Shown piece by piece: positions 1 to 6,340 of a stretch of DNA of 43,504 bases (positions within the stretch are counted from its first letter, which is position 1; each line of letters starts with the position of its first letter). A model generated the notes under the pieces. The model saw only the letters and a list, made by a program, of their open reading frames with translations. It was not told where the DNA came from and searched no databases. This DNA comes from an uncultured Oscillospiraceae bacterium (GTDB lineage: Bacteria > Bacillota > Clostridia > Oscillospirales > Acutalibacteraceae): contig CABUNG010000023.1 of assembly GCA_902492895.1 (NCBI GenBank), positions 1-43,504 of the forward strand, read 5' to 3'. Position numbers and translations under genes: made by a program.

Positions 1-304
1 CGGACATGGGCATATCGTATTGACTTGCTTCGAAAGATCGCTTACGCAACATATTAATTGTGATATTTTTGGTCGTTGTCAACAACCAAGATTTAATTGA
101 GGAAATATCTGCTATGAGATCGATGCTTTGTATAAGATTTAAAAAAACCTGTTGAGTTATATCCTGTGCCAAAAACGTATCTCGCGTCATGGACAAGGCA
201 AAGCGAAATACGTCTGTTTTATACATCTCAAATAATTGAGTTATGCGTAAGTCATTAGTTTGTATCATCTCATCTTGCATAAACCATTGCTTTACTTTGG
301 GCAT
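1..304 (-). CDS. RNA polymerase sigma factor, ECF-like (N-terminal part, runs off left edge)
   Basis: The first 101 codons of a gene that continues beyond base 1. The ATG at 304 is preceded by GGAGGGAAGG at a good distance. The translation contains a sigma-70 region 2-like stretch (LFEMYKTDVFRFALSMTRD, then AQDITQQVFLNLI), followed by a segment (IKSWLLTTTKNITINMLRKR) that matches the W-L-x-T-I-A-x-N-x-x-R pattern at the end of ECF region 2. Such factors redirect RNA polymerase to a small regulon, often for envelope stress. Regions 3/4 and any anti-sigma partner lie outside the window. It is separated from the operon on its right by the terminator at 411-446, so it is a separate unit. Family call is fairly safe; the regulon is unknown. 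Confidence 0.75.
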   Translation of the reverse strand, partial: MPKVKQWFMQDEMIQTNDLRITQLFEMYKTDVFRFALSMTRDTFLAQDITQQVFLNLIQSIDLIADISSIKSWLLTTTKNITINMLRKRSFEASQYDMPMS

Positions 305-336
305 GGCCTTCCCTCCTTCGGCACTTCTATATATTA

Positions 337-362
337 GACAATTTGACACTCTGTTTTGTTAC
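337..362 (-). promoter_or_regulatory. possible ECF-type autoregulated promoter
   Basis: On the minus strand GTAAC (358-362) is followed after 17 bases by TGTC (337-340), upstream of the sigma factor start at 304. GTAAC/AAC-rich -35 boxes with a short GTC-type -10 are common for ECF factors that transcribe their own gene. It is only a weak pattern match in AT-rich sequence; a TATAAT also lies near 382-387. Confidence 0.22.
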
Positions 363-410
363 AGACTCCTAAAGTTTATTATATAGTTATAGACAAAGCA
401 AAACAGGCGT

Positions 411-446
411 ATAAAAATCCTCCGCCACTGTAGGAGGACGGAGGAT
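411..446 (-). terminator. intrinsic terminator of the subtilisin/cassette operon
   Basis: A perfect 8-base stem (ATCCTCCG, 417-424 with 439-446) and 14-base loop, followed on the minus strand by TTTTTAT. It closes the transcription unit that begins at 7710 and lies just after the decayed cassette C. Confidence 0.8.
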
Positions 447-550
447 GGACTTATATGTTAGTGAATGGCAGTAAAAAAACGCGATACCAAATTTCATTTC
501 CGGGACAATTAATTCGTCATATCGCCACTGTTCCAATGTGATTGGCAACG

Positions 551-820
551 CACTTGCCATTTCATTAGCGAAGCAGTTCCCGGCGGCCATAGCGACGGGC
601 ATTTCCGTGTTGACGTCCGCCAGCGCGGCGGCTTCCACCGCCGCGAGGGCTTCCAGGGACGCGGTGCTGTTCCGCTCCGCCTTGACGGGTCTCGCGTTCA
701 GGTCCGTACCCGACTCCGCGCTCGAGTCTGTGATCAGATCCAAACCGGACTCCGTGTCCGTAGTGCGTGCGCGGATGGAGGCCGCGTTTTCCTGGATTTC
801 CAGTACCTTTTCCAGGCGGA
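551..820 (-). repeat. 270-base linker repeat, copy C
   Basis: One of three copies (also 2602-2870 and 4693-4962). By hand alignment it differs from copy A at about 16 of 270 positions (roughly 94% identical). It is GC-rich whereas the sequence to its left is AT-rich. It encodes the Ala/Glu-rich linker between protease and PPC domains. Differences are scattered, mostly transitions and not adenine-biased. Confidence 0.9.
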
Positions 821-854
821 ATCGACGGGATTCGACATTTGGGTATCGGAAATA

Positions 855-890
855 CGCCGGGAGCAACCAAATTAACGGGTGTTCCCGGCG
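855..890. repeat. cassette-edge inverted repeat, copy C
   Basis: CGCCGGGA (855-862) and TCCCGGCG (883-890) form a perfect 8-base stem round a 20-base loop. The whole 36 bases, plus about eight more on the left, recur unchanged at 2905-2940. It lies at the upstream edge of cassette C, 57 bases beyond the stop of the gene at 948. There is no U-tract on either strand, so it is not an ordinary terminator. Confidence 0.8.
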
Positions 891-947
891 GGTTGTTGTA
901 TCACGAACTTCATAAAAAGCAGCGAGAAGCATATAAATATTGCACGC

Positions 948-1286
948 TCATTTTACGATATAGTCCTTAAATACAGTACACATATAATCACAAAAATCAA
1001 ACCATTTTTTTATGATGCCCTTACCTTCATAACTTATCACACGCAGAATAGGCCGATTAGGAGACCGATCGAACAGGGCCACAACGGCATCTGCCTGCAA
1101 TTTATACGAAACTCTATATGCATATTGATGGAAAAGCATGATTAAACAGGTGTGGCCATTCTCGTCTATTTCATGAAATTGGTCAAATAAAACTGTTCCT
1201 TTATAATCTTCTGAGCCGGCAATTTTTTCCAATACCCTCTCAGCAGTTGAAAAATCACAATTCAATTCAAAGACGGAAGAACTCAT
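948..1286 (-). CDS. small protein coupled to cassette B; candidate immunity protein
   Basis: 112 residues from the ATG at 1286; a TTG one codon upstream is also possible. The start overlaps the stop of cassette B in the string TGATG, and GGGGGGG lies about five bases upstream as ribosome site, which indicates translational coupling. There is no signal peptide or membrane segment. It looks like a compact cytosolic alpha/beta protein with several aromatic and acidic residues (FDQFHEIDENGHTCLIMLF, then KKWFDFCDYMCTVFKDYI). I do not recognise the family. Position directly behind a toxin-like tip suggests an immunity protein; that is inference only. It is not visibly related to the 144-residue protein at 2960 that occupies the equivalent place behind the full-length subtilisin. 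Confidence 0.7.
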   Translation of the reverse strand: MSSSVFELNCDFSTAERVLEKIAGSEDYKGTVLFDQFHEIDENGHTCLIMLFHQYAYRVSYKLQADAVVALFDRSPNRPILRVISYEGKGIIKKWFDFCDYMCTVFKDYIVK

Positions 1287-2920
1287 CAATTCCCCCCCTT
1301 GTCTGAGTCAAACAGATAACTATACGCATAACTAAAGGTTCCTCTTTGATAATCGTATCCATAGAAATAATTGTCGTAATACAAGGAATACCGCATATCT
1401 TTATAATAGCGATTTCCAACATTAGGTCCACAGAATTCTGTTACATTATAAGAATCCCCTATAATGTACTGTTCTTCCGTCTGTTGATTTCTTAAATTTT
1501 TAAATTTCTGCAATTCCGCATTGGATATAGACTCATCGATTGTACTGACGATAGTAGCGATTAAAACACTAATTCCTGCGGGGGCCCAAAATGGTGGTGA
1601 GATGCCGATAGCGGATAGGGAAGTGCCACCGCCTATCAGAATTTCATTTCCAGCTTCAACCAACAAGTTTTCAATAACAGTTGCGCTTTCTTTTTCTGAT
1701 ACAACATCGGTAAACCAATCCCCGGATACATTACGGTTGAGAAAAACGCGGCTATTAAATGAATATTGCCCCCCGTTACTTGGAGAACCATATCCAAAGT
1801 AAGAGGATGGATACCAGAATACGTATGTTCTTAAATCATTGATATCAGTTAAGTCCAATTTAAGATTGTAATCCCTAAGAAACTGTGTTTTAAGAGTATA
1901 ATTTCCATTTTGCCCCTGTACACTGTGGCGGACTGCGATGTAATAAAATTTATAAGCATCAAGCCTGGCATAGATGGCGAAGTTTCCATTCCCATTGTCA
2001 TTATCCGAACCATAATAAGGCGCTCCGATTGGAGGCAGGGACGATGTTTGGGTATTGTACAACACACTACCGCATTCGTTATACAGGATGCCCGTCGTGT
2101 CTGTACTGCCATCTGTATAGATCTTCATCACGCAGTCCCGGGCGGGTACGAAAGAAAAATAATCCATGTCCCCCTCTGAGTGCAAGTGTCCTTCTACAGA
2201 GGCATCGGTATAGTAAACACCTGATATACTTGATGCTGAACTTACAGAATCGCCATGATCATCTGATAGATAGCTAACCCTTATGTGATAAAAACCAGTG
2301 GCACTACCGTATCCTTTTAGTCGAATATAGTAGGTTTGATATTTTGTCAAACGCGCGTTTATATGCGATTGCAAACCTCCTTCTGCATCGTCGTTATAGG
2401 CAATTTGATTACCGGGCGAATCATATAAATACAACACCGTATCAAAGTTCGTATAACCAATACTGTTGGTACAAATAGTATACCAACCAGGACTTCCCTT
2501 CGGGTGGGCATCGGTTACATTGGCCGTAAACTTATACCACACCTCGTTGCCTGGGCAGTTAATATGTCCACTCTGCCAGTTTATAAATGGTATCCACATC
2601 GCGTTTGTCATTTCATTGGCGAAGCAGTTCCCGGCGGCTATAGCGACGGGCATTTCCGTGTTGACGTCCGCCAGCGCGGCGGCTTCCACCGCCGCGAGGG
2701 CTTCCAGGGATGCGGCGCTGTTCCGCTCTGCCTTGATGGGCTCCGCGTTCAGGTTCGTACCCGACTCCGCGCTCGAGTCTGTGATCAGATCCAAACGGCC
2801 TCCGTGTCCAGAGTGCGTGCGCGGATGGAGGCCGCGTTTTCCCGGATTTCCAGTGCCTTTTCCAGACGGAATCGACTGGATTCGACCTTTTGGTTTCGGA
2901 AATACGCCGGGAGCAACCAA
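1286..2920 (-). CDS. cassette B: protease-less PPC/C-terminal module (frameshifted, probably silent)
   Basis: The frame carries, from about base 2791 leftwards, the linker (DLITDSSAESGTNLNAEPIK onward), a first PPC-like beta-sandwich (INCPGNEVWYKFTANV to about YHIRVSYL), a second (GDSVSSASSISGVYY to about YTLKTQFL) and a C-terminal domain of about 190 residues with a hydrophobic stretch (ISVLIATIVSTI) and the end motif FYGYDYQRGTF. The subtilisin at 3440 has the same order and a related end motif (YYGIDYCRGEF), but the tips are otherwise highly diverged. No protease, signal peptide or credible start is present. Relative to the other two copies one base is missing near 2795, so the upstream linker (LEIRENAASIRARTLDTEA) is in another frame that stops at 2785. 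A crossover to the left of that site would restore a reading frame. The residues before about 44 in this frame are not homologous and the ATG at 2920 is arbitrary. Likely a silent or orphan module. Confidence 0.65.
   Translation of the reverse strand: MVAPGVFPKPKGRIQSIPSGKGTGNPGKRGLHPRTHSGHGGRLDLITDSSAESGTNLNAEPIKAERNSAASLEALAAVEAAALADVNTEMPVAIAAGNCFANEMTNAMWIPFINWQSGHINCPGNEVWYKFTANVTDAHPKGSPGWYTICTNSIGYTNFDTVLYLYDSPGNQIAYNDDAEGGLQSHINARLTKYQTYYIRLKGYGSATGFYHIRVSYLSDDHGDSVSSASSISGVYYTDASVEGHLHSEGDMDYFSFVPARDCVMKIYTDGSTDTTGILYNECGSVLYNTQTSSLPPIGAPYYGSDNDNGNGNFAIYARLDAYKFYYIAVRHSVQGQNGNYTLKTQFLRDYNLKLDLTDINDLRTYVFWYPSSYFGYGSPSNGGQYSFNSRVFLNRNVSGDWFTDVVSEKESATVIENLLVEAGNEILIGGGTSLSAIGISPPFWAPAGISVLIATIVSTIDESISNAELQKFKNLRNQQTEEQYIIGDSYNVTEFCGPNVGNRYYKDMRYSLYYDNYFYGYDYQRGTFSYAYSYLFDSDKGGN
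2602..2870 (-). repeat. linker repeat, copy B (one base shorter)
   Basis: 269 bases aligned to the 270-base copies A and C. A single base is absent in the stretch AAACGGCC (copies A and C read AGACCGGCC/AAACCGGAC), which causes the frame change in cassette B. Otherwise it is over 90% identical to the others by eye. Confidence 0.9.
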
Positions 2921-2940
2921 ATTAACGGGTGTTCCCGGCG
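2905..2940. repeat. cassette-edge inverted repeat, copy B
   Basis: Identical to 855-890: arms CGCCGGGA (2905-2912) and TCCCGGCG (2933-2940) with the same 20-base loop. It sits 19 bases after the stop of the gene at 2960 and marks the upstream edge of cassette B. The full-length subtilisin lacks it at the matching point. Confidence 0.8.
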
Positions 2941-2959
2941 TTTCGAATTACGTAACTTC

Positions 2960-3394
2960 TTATGGGGCGGTATCTGACTGAAACACTTCATTGTTGGTTA
3001 TTTCGTATAGGATTTCAAGGTGCTTTTTAAAATCTCCAAATTCTGACAGTTTATATTTTTGGGTCCAACCAGAATGCGGGATATATTCTATCAAGACCGA
3101 CGTATCGTCATTAGGATAAATTCTGAATTCGGCTTTGGAGGGAATATTTATTATAATGGGCTTTTGACTATTAATAGTTCCCCAATATATGTGCCTTTTG
3201 GCATCCTTAAGTCTGCTTACATAGTCAGAGTTAAAATCAGGATGTTTAATAACGACATCATTATATTCCAAAACAATTGGCAGCATTGAATCTACGGAAT
3301 CTAAGTAATTGTTATTCTGATGTACAAATAATCCAACCACAATTATAGCTAATATAGATATAGAAAGAAGCATCACGAACCATCTTTTTTTCAC
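2960..3394 (-). CDS. small membrane-anchored protein behind the subtilisin; candidate immunity protein
   Basis: 144 residues from a GTG at 3394, with AGAGGTGA eight bases upstream. Residues 1-6 are basic and about 7-25 form one hydrophobic segment (WFVMLLSISILAIIVVGLFV), so it is probably an N-in single-pass protein with a roughly 115-residue outward domain; there is no lipobox. The outer part is charged and beta-rich with no motif I recognise. It starts 45 bases after the subtilisin stop in the same operon. In polymorphic toxin loci the gene right behind the toxin tip is the immunity gene, and membrane-anchored ones often guard against membrane-active or cell-surface toxins. An accessory or chaperone role for the protease is equally open. 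Confidence 0.72.
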   Translation of the reverse strand: MKKRWFVMLLSISILAIIVVGLFVHQNNNYLDSVDSMLPIVLEYNDVVIKHPDFNSDYVSRLKDAKRHIYWGTINSQKPIIINIPSKAEFRIYPNDDTSVLIEYIPHSGWTQKYKLSEFGDFKKHLEILYEITNNEVFQSDTAP

Positions 3395-3439
3395 AAAATC
3401 ACCTCTGAAATCAGGGAGACGTTAAAGCATTAATTAAGT

Positions 3440-6340
3440 TTATCTCAATTTCACTTTTATAAATTCTCCCCGACAATAATCAATTCCATAATAGCCTCCT
3501 GTACCAACTGTATATTTTACGGTGTTGGTAAGCACTGGAAGTATATTACCATCTCCAAAATCATATGCGCTATAAAATGTACTTGCTATGCCTTGTATAT
3601 ACTGGGTGGGCTTACCGTCAATGTCGTTCATTACGCCAATATATTGCTGTTTTGTTAAATAATCTGCAGCGTTCATTCCATCAAAAACAATTTTTCCTGC
3701 ATCGATTGCGTAATTTATATATGATCCATAATATGGAATAAGGTCGATTAACATACTTGCAAACAAACTCAGCATTCCATCGACGGTTGGGTTTTGCAAC
3801 TCTGTTTGGAAAGCAGATTTCTTATTATAGATGTCATCCAAAACCCTATCCCTATATTCTCCTTTAGCGTTATCGCTTATAAAGACCTTATGCTTATGAT
3901 TGGTAATATACGGAGACCATGGCCACGCAGGATAAGGGGGATCGGATTGATCATTATTATGCCAATAAACCACATTATACTGTTCATTGATCACATGGGA
4001 ATAAGAGTCCTTTATAAACTTCGTTTTTAGTATATACTGTCCAGTCCCGGTGTCGATTACCTGCTTTACAGAAATGTAATAAGCCTGCATGCCCTTTAGT
4101 TCATATTGTAATTTAAAGTTGCCGTTCCCATTTCCATTATCGTTAGTGGCATATATCACGCCGCATTCATTGTACAGTGTTCCATATGTATCTGTTGTGC
4201 CTTCTGTGTAAATTTGCATCACACAATCCCGGGCAGGAACAATACAGTAGTAGTCGATGTCTTCCTCATAATTGATGATGCCCTGATACGATTGGTCACT
4301 GTAATAAACACCAGACAATGAAGTTGCCATATTTATGGAATTCCCGACATCATCCCCATATCCATACACAATAAACTCAAATTGTCCGGTAGCATAGCCA
4401 TATCCACAAACGCGAACATAGTATGTACGATTGTAGTCCAAACTGCAATCGATTTGAGACGCCGTATATCCGGAGCTTACATCGTCGTTATAAGCCAATT
4501 GATTTCCGGATGCATCATATAGATACATTTGCGTATCAAAAGTGGTCTCTTCCGTGTCTGTTGAAATGTAATAGAGACCCTTGCCACCATTCGGATGAAC
4601 TCCTGAAAGGTTGGTTGTAAATTTATACCACACCTCATTGCCTGGACAATTCACACGGCCTAGATAAAAAGCAAAAATATCTACCTGACGTGCACTTGCC
4701 ATTTCATTGGCGAAGCAGTTCCCGGCGGCCATAGCGACGGGCATTTCCGTGTTGACGTCCGCAAGCGCGGCGGCCTCTACCGCCGCGAGGGCTTCCAGGG
4801 ACGCGGTGCTGTTCCGCTCCGCCTTGACGGGCCCCGCGTTCAGGTCTGTACCCGACTCCGCGCTCGAGTCTGTGTTCGGATCCAGACCGGCCTCCGTGTC
4901 CAGAGTGCGTGCGCGGATAGAGGCCGCGTTTTCCTGGATTTCCAGTGCCTTTTCCAGACGGATTTCCCCAAAGCCCACGTAATCCGTCTGGGTATCCGCC
5001 ACGACCGCCGCCTCTTTGGCCAGACGCAGGGCGCTGAGATTGCTTAAAACGGTGCCGCTGCTCCGCAGATTCGCCAGCAGACCCGTCACATACGCCGCCG
5101 AGGCAGAGGTGCCGACCACATGGGTATACGCCTGCTCAAGAGCGGTGGTATCTACACGCCCGGGCGCAACAAAATCCAACTTCTCGTTGTTGTTTGAGAA
5201 GTTCTCGGTACCTCCGGCACTGCCGGCCCCTACGGCGACCACATGCTCATAGGCCGCCGGATACATGACGCGGTATTCATCCGCAAAGCCGCCGTCGTTG
5301 CCGACCGCGCCCACCATCAGGATCTGATGCTCGTGCGCTTTATCAATCGCCTCTTCCAACAATCTCGAATAAAAATATGTGCCGAAACTCATATTTATGA
5401 TATCTATATGGTTCTCTATCGCCCAGCCGATCCCCAGAAGGATTGTGGCGGTGGTGATAAAGCCCTCTCCGGAGACAAGCTTGACAGCGTACATCTCTGC
5501 GTCCGGAGCGGCTCCCTTGACAGCGGGATTATCGAGACCCGACGCCGCGATGATGCCAGCCATCTGGGTGCCGTGGCCGTTCGCATCCGACGTATCCGAC
5601 GGATCCCCGACAAAGCTGATTCCTCCCGCGATTTGGTAATCCGGATGAGGAGAGATACCGGTATCAAAAAGGGCGATCTTAACGTTTTGACCTTTGATGT
5701 TCTGATCTAAAGCCATCTGAATAGCATCGACCGGAACCTCTTTCACAGGAGTCCCCTCGAAGTTCGCCTCTTGATCAAACAGAGGTCCCGCTTCTGCGGA
5801 TTCGTCCGGGATTATCCCTTCTGTTGGGGCCGACGGAGCAGGCGAAACAGGAGGCTCCCCTGCCAGCAAGCGGCGCAGTTCGTCCGAGAGAGCCGGGGCC
5901 GCGTTTTGATCCGCTTCGGCCGGCTCGGCATTATTGCCGTCCGGTGTTCCCGGATCTGTCTGAGCGTTCGGATCCGGCTCAGTCAGAAGATTATAATCGT
6001 AGTTCCGCTCCACACGCTCTACATAGACCATCTCCTTGATGGCGGCCAGCTGATCCATATTGATCCGCGCCGATATGCAGCGCATATAGTCGATCTCCAA
6101 CTCCAATTCTCCCTCGAGCTCCTGGAGCTTAGTGAGAAGCGCCTCTTTATTCTGGAAAGAATCATACTGGATCAGAAAAGAGTAGGTTGGGGCTTCCACG
6201 GCAATGGCGGTTTCTTCTTCTGTCAGCGGCTCTAGACCCTCCTGTGTATCCAGTGCGGACGTTGGAAAAAGGGATAGGAGCATCGCCGAACAAACGCCTA
6301 CCGACAGAACCCGGATCAGTTTCTTTGTCTTCCGTTTCAT
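3440..6340 (-). CDS. secreted subtilisin-like (S8) protease with two PPC-like domains and variable C-terminal tip
   Basis: 966 residues; the ATG at 6340 overlaps the stop of the upstream lipoprotein gene (ATGA) and follows GGGAGGA. Order: signal peptide about 1-30; I9-like propeptide about 52-118; Pro/Asp-rich linker 119-195; S8 catalytic domain about 205-455 with Asp226 (ALFDTG), His256 (GHGTQMAG), oxyanion Asn348 and Ser412 (GTSASAAYVTG, an unusual version of GTSMAxPH); Ala/Glu-rich linker 461-550, which is the three-copy repeat; PPC-like sandwiches about 555-660 and 663-776; a unique 190-residue tip with an amphipathic/hydrophobic part (MLSLFASMLIDLIPYYGSY). The catalytic residues are all present, so it should be active outside the cell. 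DNA is GC-rich through the linker and AT-rich after residue 550, suggesting the tip and PPC part were acquired separately. It could be a contact-dependent or secreted toxin that releases its own tip, or a surface protease with a varying substrate-binding end. Confidence 0.88.
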   Translation of the reverse strand: MKRKTKKLIRVLSVGVCSAMLLSLFPTSALDTQEGLEPLTEEETAIAVEAPTYSFLIQYDSFQNKEALLTKLQELEGELELEIDYMRCISARINMDQLAAIKEMVYVERVERNYDYNLLTEPDPNAQTDPGTPDGNNAEPAEADQNAAPALSDELRRLLAGEPPVSPAPSAPTEGIIPDESAEAGPLFDQEANFEGTPVKEVPVDAIQMALDQNIKGQNVKIALFDTGISPHPDYQIAGGISFVGDPSDTSDANGHGTQMAGIIAASGLDNPAVKGAAPDAEMYAVKLVSGEGFITTATILLGIGWAIENHIDIINMSFGTYFYSRLLEEAIDKAHEHQILMVGAVGNDGGFADEYRVMYPAAYEHVVAVGAGSAGGTENFSNNNEKLDFVAPGRVDTTALEQAYTHVVGTSASAAYVTGLLANLRSSGTVLSNLSALRLAKEAAVVADTQTDYVGFGEIRLEKALEIQENAASIRARTLDTEAGLDPNTDSSAESGTDLNAGPVKAERNSTASLEALAAVEAAALADVNTEMPVAMAAGNCFANEMASARQVDIFAFYLGRVNCPGNEVWYKFTTNLSGVHPNGGKGLYYISTDTEETTFDTQMYLYDASGNQLAYNDDVSSGYTASQIDCSLDYNRTYYVRVCGYGYATGQFEFIVYGYGDDVGNSINMATSLSGVYYSDQSYQGIINYEEDIDYYCIVPARDCVMQIYTEGTTDTYGTLYNECGVIYATNDNGNGNGNFKLQYELKGMQAYYISVKQVIDTGTGQYILKTKFIKDSYSHVINEQYNVVYWHNNDQSDPPYPAWPWSPYITNHKHKVFISDNAKGEYRDRVLDDIYNKKSAFQTELQNPTVDGMLSLFASMLIDLIPYYGSYINYAIDAGKIVFDGMNAADYLTKQQYIGVMNDIDGKPTQYIQGIASTFYSAYDFGDGNILPVLTNTVKYTVGTGGYYGIDYCRGEFIKVKLR
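4693..4962 (-). repeat. linker repeat, copy A (inside the intact subtilisin)
   Basis: Encodes residues about 460-550 of the subtilisin. Homology to copies B and C begins abruptly at codon RLEKALEI and high identity ends just after CFANEM, where base composition drops. Copies B and C share extra sequence beyond the right-hand end that is absent here. Confidence 0.9.

Larger units (their letters stand above)
387..932 (-). pseudogene. cassette C: decayed third copy of the subtilisin linker/PPC segment
   Basis: An open frame of 181 codons with no credible start signal. Residues from about 40 to 130 are the same Ala/Glu-rich linker seen in the subtilisin (LEIQENAASIRAR to CFANEMASA). After that the frame reads LPITLEQWRYDE, while a shifted frame near base 500 reads INCPGNEIWYR, the conserved first strand of the PPC domain seen in the subtilisin (VNCPGNEVWYKFT) and in cassette B. 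Homology then stops and the terminator at 446 follows. So this copy is frameshifted and truncated within the first PPC domain. Its upstream edge (about 820-900, including a hairpin) is shared with cassette B but not with the subtilisin. Probably untranslated debris or a leftover recombination donor. Confidence 0.75.

Noticed and set aside
855..2940. Integron attC sites
   Set aside because: The repeated hairpins lack the GTTRRRY/RYYYAAC core boxes, lie upstream of the cassettes, and no integrase is visible.
551..4962. Diversity-generating retroelement (template/variable repeat pair)
   Set aside because: Differences among the three repeat copies are spread and mostly transitions with no adenine-specific bias, and no reverse transcriptase is present in the window.
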